Origin: Eucommia ulmoides | Taxonomy: Eukaryota; Streptophyta; Magnoliopsida; Garryales; Eucommiaceae | Length of the DNA: 64,000 nt | Reading direction: 5' to 3' | Assembly (NCBI GenBank): GCA_016647705.1 | Contig: CM028336.1 | Span: 12,904,880-12,968,879, forward strand | Shown: positions 55,799 to 64,000 of the stretch, piece after piece | Numbering within the stretch: the first letter of the stretch is position 1 | How the letters are laid out: each line of letters begins with the position of its first letter | Position numbers and translations under genes: made by a program | Notes under the pieces: generated by a model | What the model saw: only the letters and a program-made list of their open reading frames with translations | Database searches by the model: none | Told to the model about the DNA's origin: nothing

Positions 55799-57028
55799 CC
55801 ATCAAATCACATAGTTACGCTAAGTAATATTTTATCATTTGTCACATATTGAGTATCTTGTAAATAAAATATTTCCATATTGGGCTTTAAAATACTTAGC
55901 CCCTATGTCATTTTCGTTAACTTCTTCATATTCTCGCTATTATTATAAAACTAGAGTTCTTCCATATCATGCGCACCATATAGAATGTAAATACTAATTT
56001 CACAATGTATTCATTAATTTGTTTGAACTTTGAAAATAATTGATGAGCCAATTTCGAAAGTTTTAACAATGCCTTCTTCAATTGCCTCTTGGTTAAAGGT
56101 TCCTCAAATAAAAGGATATATGATAAAGAAAGAGTATTTTGCCAAATTTACCATTAGGCGCTTGGGTTCTAAGTTGAACCAAACCTTTATTTTTAGGCCC
56201 AGTCTACGAAATTAACCTAACCACTTTTTTGTTGGATCGTCTTGTGGAATAGGCTAACCTAATCTTTTTGAGGCCAGTTTTGGAACTGAGCTAACCTTTC
56301 ATTGTTGTTGGTTTATGAAAGGAATTGGCTTGATCTATTAGAGGTTAATTTATGAACTGAGCTAACCTTCATTATTGTTAGTTTGTGAGCGGAGCTAATC
56401 TTTATTTGTTGTTGAATTCTTGCCAAAACAGAGCCTTAAGGTGTTTGGGGTCTTAATTGATCCTGGCCTCTATTTGTATGAACTCATATTATCACTAGAT
56501 GACTTGTTAATGGGTTGTCTTGCCCCATTTTTCTTTACCTTTATTGGGATCACCTTGTGGTTATCCTACTGCCGACGATTGCAGTTCTGGTCAAATCGGA
56601 GGCAAATGGCCAGATTGATGGCGATTCAGGTCAAATCGGCATATGATTGTGGTTACCGCCTCTTTCGTCTTCCTCACGGAGACCAATTCCAATGAGTTTA
56701 TGTCCTGATACAAGCCTTGTGATAAGATGCGGGTTGACTTATTGATTCAGATCGACGGTAAGAAATTATCAACGTAGCGAATATAGAGACATGCTAGGAA
56801 TCCTAATAGAGTTTGGTTGTGAATATATTTGGCTTTGCCAAATTTATTCTTTCATCTCTGTGTTGCTCTAGGTGTTGATAAATTTGCTAGTGGTCCATGA
56901 TTAACTCTGCTACGACGATCATGTTGTGAAGGTGGTCCCATCTACTTGATCTGGAAGATTCAAATAATAAGAAATTGTTGAATATTTATGAAAAACTGAT
57001 GGAAATATCGAGGCTTTCTACTCGTTTT
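55799..57028 (-). mobile_element. 5' internal part of element C
   Basis: Sequence between D1 and the primer site of C. It contains degenerate repeats of a GAACTGAGCTAACCTT phrase (56,200-56,400), echoing the tandem array on the other side of D1. The open frame at 56,420-56,695 on plus has no similarity I recognise. Confidence 0.5.
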
Positions 57029-57046
57029 CCCCAGATGGCGCCAACT
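57029..57046 (-). other. Primer-binding site of element C, Tat type
   Basis: The minus strand reads TTGGCGCCATCTGGGGAA just after the LTR end CAGTATCA. It resembles the Tat/RIRE2-type site TTGGCGCCGTCTGTGGGAA. Confidence 0.65.
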
Positions 57047-57312
57047 GATACTGTATGATTTCTTCAGTAATAACCTTCCTCCCAACCTATATAACACCTC
57101 CAACATTTGGAATTAGCACTTGGGATACCATTGTAGTATCAGCCAAATACCCTCCACTTTAATAATAAGTTAAACATGTCTAGTAGAGAAAAAGCTTTTG
57201 TGTGTCCCCTTTGGCCTCAATGACATAATATATATAGAGAATAAAAGTACATGATTTCCAACATCTTTCTTCATGATCGTAACTGTCCCAACATTCATGT
57301 GGAAGATTTTTC
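57047..57312 (-). repeat. 5' LTR of element C, inner part
   Basis: Starts TGATACTGTATGATTTC on plus and aligns with 47,920-48,195. The match ends after GTGGAAGATTTTTCC, where a short local duplication (CATGAT.GTAACTGT) and then A3 follow. Confidence 0.75.
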
Positions 57313-57479
57313 CATGATTGTAACTGTTTTAATGTTCCTATTGATCCTAAGATTTTGATGGACAATTAAATTTTGATGTTTGGTGGAACTAACGAGTTTA
57401 TTAAGTATTTCAGTGTAAAAGTTCCATTGACGATTTAATCATGAAGAAATTGTTAAATATGGTTAAGGATGCAAAAGAC

Positions 57480-59625
57480 TGATAAAAATATAAGCACACG
57501 AAACAATTAGGATCACACACGACACAAAAATGATTTTATATTTACGTGAGTTTTTATTAGGATCTTAATTAATTAACATATTTGCTCTAATGTAAAATTA
57601 AAAAAGAAATATTGACTTAAGAAATATTAGTGCTTAAAATGGTTAATAGTGTCAATTAAATTAATTGAGAAAAGAAATCAGTTAAAGGGGAAAAAACATC
57701 GAAGGTTGGAGTTAAAATGAACTAAGGAAGAAGTAATTCCAGCACTGATCAGTCGACTGGCCTGGGAGGATCGTTCAACTAATGGGTAAAGGCTAAAAAA
57801 TGGTAAAGTCTCCGGATCGATCAGTCAACCGACTAAGAGAGATCAGTCGACCTATGAAACACTTTGAATTGATTAGTCAATAGTTCATAGAGAATCGATC
57901 GATAGACCTTGACCGAGAAATGGCTTGGGGAGCATCCAGAATCGATCGGTCAATCAATCTATAGAGTATCGATCGACCAATGGGCGAGTATTTTTGGCTT
58001 GGGCTACAACCTAAATTGACCGGTTGACTTATGGACTTTGGTCGATCAGCCGATGGCTCTATTTCAAGACTCGAAAATTTCATGGATTTGATCAAAAAGT
58101 AGTTGTTACTAGCCATTGTTTGGTTAACATCTAAGAGATATTTTAGGGATTTGATGATATTATAGATAGATGGTTGTTATTTTGATATCCCTAAATATAT
58201 GGTATATATATTTTAAGTATTTCTCAAATTGGTACATTTAAATCTTTAAATCCTATTGATTTGAGTTTGAGAAATATTTGAGGGACTAAATTGAATGATT
58301 TAAAAGCTATAATTAACTGAATTGATCCAGGATTGAGTCATATTGTTATAAATGGTCTATAAGAGCAATTAAGTGTCATAATATGTGGAAACTAGCCATT
58401 GGAAGGCCTGTTTCAAATCCTTATATATAGACTTGCGTTTTAGATCTAAAATATTCCAATTAATCAATTTTTAAGAGCTATTCAGTTCCCGAGCTTTATG
58501 AGAGTGATTATTCAGAAATTATATTGAGAGTATTGTGAGATTATTCTTGAGAATTGTTCTTGAGGAAATTATTGTAAATTGTTGCTATCACCGATCTAAA
58601 ATCTTATTGCAATTCAATTTACATTCATTCGGTGGTATCCCGGTGATATCGTTCCAAGTCTTTGCTTTTAATTGTTATTTGATAATATTGTTTACTGCTT
58701 GGAATTTTTATCTTTGAAATTGTTTTTTTTTTTTTTTAACTTTAAATTGATTAAAAATATTTTAAAGCGATTTCTTGTGAAAATCTGATTACGTGCTAAA
58801 TTGTGTGCTACCCGTCTATATTAAAATCAGATTTTGATATTCTCACTTTATTTCTATTACTAGTATATATCGGGACATTAATCGAGTTTAAATTTAATCT
58901 AAGGTAGGAGAAGTTCCGAGTAGGAAAACTTCTCAATTTGTGTAATTGGTGAGTTATGTGTGGGTTAGATATTATTGAAAATATCTAATCAGGGGTAGCT
59001 GAGTTTCAATCTCTTCAGTAAAGGCATTGAGGTTTGATCTTTACCTAAAGCATAAAAAGATTAGGTTATTCTTTTTCCGTGAAAAGAAATAGGTGTAAAT
59101 TTTTTTGGACTAAAATTAATTTTGAGTGAATTTGTAACGGTTTAATCCTTATCAGGTAAAGGGATACCTGGAGTGCTTTGTGAGGTTTGATTCTTAGCTT
59201 AAATATAAAGGAATTAGGTTAATCTTTAGCCTATGAAAAGATAGAGGTTCTTCCTTAGCCTGTGAAAAGGAAAATTGTAAAGGTTGGTTCTGAGTCTGCG
59301 AAAATAATCATTTGTACGGTTTGGTTCCTACTTGATTAAAAGAATCATAGTGATTAGTGGGTGCGACCCTCCGTGGGGCTCGGAGGACTAAATTAGCCAA
59401 GAGTAGCTTGATGAACCAATATAAATTTTGGTATGCTGCTATTTTACTTTATTTACTTTCAGTTGTTTGGGTGTGCACCTATTTTACTTAATACTTGTCC
59501 TCTGCTATAAAGATAATAATTAATTTAGGATAAAATTAATTACTTGAATTTTCAAGGGTTATAATTTGATTTAATTTTATTACTACCTAATTCACCCTCC
59601 TCTTGGGTAGATCACTAGGCCAACA
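57480..59625 (-). mobile_element. LTR-like repeat A3 (TGTTGGCC family) inserted in the 5' LTR of C
   Basis: The minus strand begins TGTTGGCCTAGTGATCTACC at 59,625 and parallels A1 and A2, including the GGTGTGCACC block and the ACCTAATCTTTTTATG-like phrases. It carries a GTCGAC-type palindrome cluster at 57,745-58,045. The left end is uncertain: 57,313-57,479 could also belong to it. Confidence 0.6.
57745..58045. repeat. Palindrome cluster in A3, GTCGAC-type word, decayed
   Basis: About ten variants such as GATCAGTCGACTGGCC, TCGATCGGTCAATC and GATCGACCAATGGG. The same word as in copia J and A2, but less perfect than in J. Confidence 0.65.
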
Positions 59626-59897
59626 GTTTTTGTTAGGTTCATTCTGGGTATTAATAGGTCTGAAATTGTATCTCTCATTGGTCTCATATGCAGAGCTAAG
59701 CTTGGTCTCATGTGCTAACTTGAGCTTGATATCATGTGTTGAGCTAAGCTCATATTGACTTATGATTACTCGTACTGGGCTCACAGTCCAAGCCAACTTC
59801 AGCATAGTCTGTTGGATATTGGTGGGCTATATACGATCCTACCCACCTTCGCCTGTTCAAGACGTATGATACTTCGTGGGTAAAACCACCCGTATCA
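59626..59897 (-). repeat. 5' LTR of element C, outer part
   Basis: Resumes the LTR after A3 and ends CCCGTATCA at 59,897. A 24-bp unit (TTGGTCTCATGTGCTGAGC-like) occurs three times here but once in the 3' LTR. Confidence 0.75.
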
Positions 59898-60552
59898 GAC
59901 CACCTAACAAACTGTATCAACCTCAATTGCTCATTCTGAATTCCATTATCTTCTTATTCCCTTTCTGATTGCAACATGACATAGTTTAAGGCATTGTTCT
60001 TATATGATATCCAATCACACTAAATTTAAGAGAATACCTGTGACTATTGTTTTTAAGAGGGGTTAGTAAAAATTAAGAACTGTAACAAAAAAAAAAAAAA
60101 AAAAAAAAAAATAGATGTTGAAATTAAGATATATGAACAAATTAAAGGTTAAAATAAAAAATATTGAGGTTAAAAAAATAAGTATAAGATAGCGTTCAGG
60201 ATCTCCAAAAAAGAAGTTCTAGATAATTAAAATAAATTTATCAAATAAATATGTGAAAATGAAGGTACTGTTTTTAGGTGATATCAAATTGATATTTTTA
60301 TTATTTAATCCTCTAAAGATATGTAACCTATTAAAAAGACCCTCAACTACAAAAAATAAGTTCTTGGTCATGCAAGATTTTTCCCAAAAAAGTTCTTAGT
60401 CTTTGACCGCTATGTTCCCCTTAATTTAAATGTTATGCCATTCTGACCACTGTAACCACCGACTACGTGAATGGAAAGTAGAAGTCTACGACGAGCTATA
60501 CCAACTCTTCAAATTCCACCATTACAACCGTACAACAGATCAAAAAAAGATT
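59898..60552. other. AT-rich stretch, nothing recognised
   Basis: Contains a long A run at about 60,083-60,111 and no coding similarity. Confidence 0.5.
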
Positions 60553-62500
60553 GTTGGCCCAAATAACTACCCAAGAGTGAGGAGTGAATTGGATAGTTAC
60601 TAAAATTAAATAATTAAATTCTTTAATTCAAATAATCAATTTCCTTAAATCAATTATTATCTTGTTACACAGTGAAAGTATATTTATTTAGATGTATACC
60701 CAAACAAACAAAAATAAGACAATGCAGCACATAACAATATATCTTGGTTCGGTAAGTTACTTTTACCTACATCCAGTCTCCCGAGCTCCACGGAGATTCG
60801 AAATCCACTAAACCCCTGATTCCTTCCCAGGTAGGAATTAAGCTCTCACAATCTTGATTATTTTTATAGGCTCCGAATCAACCTTTATAATTATCCTTTT
60901 CACAGGCCCAAGAAGAACCCTATATTTTTACCAATCTCAAGACTAACCTAATTCTATTATAAGAAGAATCAAAACTTAATCCTTTTAATAGGCTAAATAT
61001 CAAACCTACCACTTCCTCAAATTTTCACACTTATCCTTTTATCAGGTTTAGGAAGAACCTTGACAATCACTCAAGTTTATTATTGGAATAATCAAAACCT
61101 AGATTTTTTCAAGGGAAAAGAATAACCTAACCTTTTCGTATGACAAAGATCAAACCCTAATTGTCTTCATGAAAAAAGGATCGAAACCCTAGCTACCCAG
61201 ACTAGACACTGTCTCAAACGTGTTTAATCCACTCAAACTCACAAATATAAAAAATTGTAAGTTTTTTCCCACAAGGAGCTTCTGTAACCTCAATACAATT
61301 ATACTCAATTAATATCCCGAATAATTACCATGGGATAGATGTAATGTGAGGAAAATAAAATCTGATTAATAAATAAAGTGGATAACACAAATTTAGCACG
61401 TAATCAGATAGTCAGGCAAAAATCGTTTAAAAAATATTTTTAGGCTTTTAAGTTTAAAGTGATTTTCTAGAAATCCTAAACTAAACAATAAATATAAATA
61501 TAACTTTAAAGAAAATAATAAAACTTCGATAGATCTCACCGGAAAAACACCGAAGACAATGATAATATCGTAATTAGAACTAAAGTTGGTGATGCCAAGC
61601 AATAAGCATTTTAGATCAAGAACTTATAAAGAATCACTCGTAAAAATATCAACAAAAATCATACTCTTATAATAGCTCAAACTGATGTTCTTGATGTATA
61701 TAATTCAATTTCCACAGGTCTCTATTAATAGACCAATAGCTAGCCCTCCAACGACTAGTTTTTCAAAGATATGTCATTAAATGACACTCTAAAACCTCAT
61801 ATAACATATCTTATCAATATAGGTATGTTCCACTTAAAAATATCTTTTAAATCTCACTTTTAAATCCATAAAACTATTCCCAATTTAAAACCACAAGAAT
61901 ACGAAGTATTAAATCATTTAAATTAAGATAATATCAAAATATATGGACCATATCAATAGAGATTACTAAATAGGTTGTTCATATTTGAAATACATTCAAA
62001 TCCCCCCAATCCTTATCTTGGAATCATAAAAAATGGATAGTTTTGACCAAGACAATTAAAATAGTTGTTGATTTCACTATAATTGTTGGTTGACCGACCG
62101 AACCTGTCGATTGACTAACCCTAACATGTCAGTTGACCGAATTGTTCAGATTGCTCACTTTTTTCCTCAATTCAGTTACTGTTTCCAACTGTTGACCGAT
62201 TACTTTTCTCGATAGACCGAATGGATCAGTAGGACTCAATTTTAACTCCCAAAACTCACTGTTTTGATAAGTCGACTGACCTTTTTTTGCTGGTTGACCG
62301 AATTGACCCGAAAACACAATATTTTATACTGTAAACATATTTTTCAATTAGGTCAATTATCAAAATCATTTCACATAAAAAGCACATAAATTATCTCATT
62401 TTAGAATCTTAAACTTATCACATCTTATAATGACATACATAAAATTAACTCATTTTAAGTGTCATGTGTAATCTTAATTCGGGTTGCATTAAGAGTATAT
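60553..62500 (+). mobile_element. LTR-like repeat A2 (TGTTGGCC family)
   Basis: Begins TGTTGGCCCAAATAACTACC and parallels A1: the CTCCACGGAGATTCGAAATC block, the run of CAGG...AAGAATAACC phrases, and AGATCTCACCGGAAAAACACC. The palindrome cluster at 62,085-62,310 is of GTCGAC type. The right end is taken where similarity to A3 fades. No coding part. Confidence 0.6.
62085..62310. repeat. Palindrome cluster in A2, GTCGAC-type word, decayed
   Basis: GGTTGACCGACCGAACC, GTCAGTTGACCGAATTG, GTTGACCGATTAC, AAGTCGACTGACC and GGTTGACCGAATTG in 225 bp. Confidence 0.65.
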
Positions 62501-63190
62501 AAGTAAAGAGTATTTATTATTTTTTTATTTTTTTTAGCATCTTCAAAACTCTTCCTACATTCGTTATATCCATCTTGCATCATTTATATTTTCTTCATCA
62601 AATCTTCTTATTAATCAAATGTATAGAACTATAAATCTAAAACAATTGATAAAACCATTAGTTCAACAAAAAATATCGATACTTAATTGCTCATCAAAAC
62701 CTTGAATTCAACAAAGACAAAAAAAATATTCAAATTAATGTATACAAAATCCTCTTTGGAGTCATATGAAAATTGTATTTTTTGGATAATAAACACAAAA
62801 AATGAATGTTAACGTCTGTAGACAAAATTCTCTTTGCAATCACATGAAAATTTCATTTTTGCTAAACGTTTTTTTCCAAAAATAGATGAGCCAACTATCC
62901 CACTAATCACTTCTCTTCCCAAAAATAAAAATTCTTACCATTCCACTCTCTTTCTCATTCCCAAAAATCCTAACTAGACGATACAACTGTTTTCTGCGTC
63001 ATAACAACTCAATGACGAAAATAAAAGACCTTAAAGCATCATCATACAAAAAAACAAAAGAGAGTGTTAGTCCACAAGGTATGTTAGAAACCATTTCCTT
63101 GTTAGGGTTTTGTTGATTTCAGTTTTTGTTTGCACAGTCAAAACTCAATTCATGTTATGTACCCTAATTTTAAAAGCTTGTCGCATATAG
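62500..63190. other. AT-rich stretch, nothing recognised
   Basis: No gene, repeat ends or coding similarity that I can support. Confidence 0.4.
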
Positions 63191-64000
63191 GAATGTTTAT
63201 GTACCCTAAAAATATAAAAATCGATGTATTCTCTTCATAATATTAAATAATTTATGGATCAAGTACATTTATTATAATCCACTTTTCAAATTTGAGTATA
63301 GCCACACATTGAGTAATATAAAAATGTCACCAATATCATAATAATGAAACAACTGAATTGAAATCAGTTGCTCATTCATGTTTATGTAATAAAATATCAT
63401 ATACGTACTTCCATACTAGCCATATGATGGTTTTCCTCACCATTGAGAGTTGTGACGGTACTGTAACATGTACATCGATGCAATCTAAGGTTGTGAGTGT
63501 CAGGAGAACACATGTGGTAGAAACCACCATATCATACTAATAATAAAAAACATATATCAACAACTTGAAGAACTACCCTCTTGTCATGTCACACATACCC
63601 CCACATGACAACCTTTATGTCAGGTCATACAATATCTTATAGGACTACCCTCCTGTCAAGATCAACATAACCCATAAGATATGCCCTTATGTTGGGATAA
63701 GCGATATTGAATAGCAAGATAATAATATAACCAGTTTCCATATTTAGTATTTTCACTTGATCAATTTAACGTTATAATGTCATCCGTTTTAATAAATATT
63801 TTTTCAAAATTTAATAAAAGAATATAATTTGACAATTTACATAGAATACAATACAATCACCTTAATAATTGTACCACTAGCACACCACTATCAGGAAACT
63901 AATGTGGACGAGGTCGTCTGACAATCAAACAGATGACATTGTCGAAAACTAAGAATTTATCTAAATAATATAAATATGAAATGAAATACGTGAGAATTAA
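63190..64000 (-). repeat. Partial chromovirus LTR H, running off the window
   Basis: On the minus strand it follows LTR G in order: CACGTATTTCAT, TAGATAAATTCTTAG, TGTATTCTATGTAAATTGTC, the repeated CATGTCCTATAAGA-type phrases, TTACAGTACCGTCACAACT, and AAATGTACTTGATCCATAAA. Similarity ends near 63,190. Opposite orientation to G, and truncated by the window end. Confidence 0.75.

Larger units (their letters stand above)
47920..59897 (-). mobile_element. Tat-like non-autonomous element C containing nested D1 and A3
   Basis: The 3' LTR is 47,920-48,388; the 5' LTR is 57,047-57,312 plus 59,626-59,897. A primer site lies at about 57,029-57,046 and a polypurine tract at 48,389-48,400. Outer flanks GATCA and GACCA agree at 4 of 5 bases, a plausible aged target duplication. 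Without its insertions the internal region is about 2.95 kb and shows tandem repeats but no recognisable gag or pol, so it depended on other elements. LTR divergence is about one base in five by eye, so it is older than the D1 it contains. Confidence 0.75.

Noticed and set aside
56420-56695. 91-residue plus-strand frame
   Set aside because: It lies in element C on the strand opposite to the element and resembles nothing I know; likely chance.
1-64000. tRNA or rRNA genes
   Set aside because: No cloverleaf with A and B boxes and no conserved rRNA sequence was seen on either strand; a dedicated scan was not possible here.

Overview
The window is repeat-dense, AT-rich nuclear DNA from a flowering plant, most likely a eudicot. 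The evidence is the set of plant LTR-retrotransposon lineages (Ty1/copia, chromovirus-type Ty3/gypsy with a TGTAAGACC LTR, Athila-like, Tat/Ogre-like), a Mutator-like MITE, and a broken cytochrome P450 of the plant CYP716 type with GT-AG introns. I found no rRNA, tRNA or CRISPR array, and no intact host gene. The species cannot be told from the sequence.

Layout. 1-2,700: unassigned sequence plus a copia LTR with its primer-binding site. 2,696-15,334: a plus-strand CYP716-type P450 pseudogene, cut in two by an old minus-strand copia element (3,001-13,223) that itself carries an inserted LTR-like repeat (A1, about 10,103-13,185). The 3' exons follow at 13,223-15,334, with a MITE in the last intron; the heme-binding loop is missing. 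15,380-31,970: remnants of copia integrase, an Ogre-like LTR/leader/gag, a chromovirus integrase with a 2-kb LTR, a 36-bp tandem array, a copia RT/RNase H tail with LTR, and a further copia LTR. 31,970-43,376: a Tat-lineage gypsy element on the minus strand, with an extra ORF region in antisense that has its own TATA box; it is interrupted by an Athila-type LTR (B1) and cut at its gag end by a second one (B2). 46,708-46,976: an inverted partial copy of the copia LTR seen at 30,188. 47,920-59,897: one old element (C) with 469-bp LTRs, holding a complete small Athila-like element (D1, 50,095-55,793, TSD TATAT) in its body and another LTR-like repeat (A3) inside one LTR. 60,553 to the end: a third copy of the A family and part of a chromovirus LTR running off the window.

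The most unusual signal is a set of clusters of short perfect palindromes (GATCGGTCGACCGATC, GCGTTAACGTTAACGC, TTCGCCTAGGCGAA, TCGCTGCAGCGA, a CCGCGG-centred word). They sit in otherwise unrelated retroelements. In copies of one family the flanks align but the palindrome word is different, as if the word were an exchangeable cassette. In four places a conserved module of about 110-130 bp sits beside the cluster, and it is shared between a copia leader and Athila-type LTRs. I know of no standard annotation for this pairing. No gene here seems to work with another: the window is a nest of mobile-element fossils around one dead host gene.
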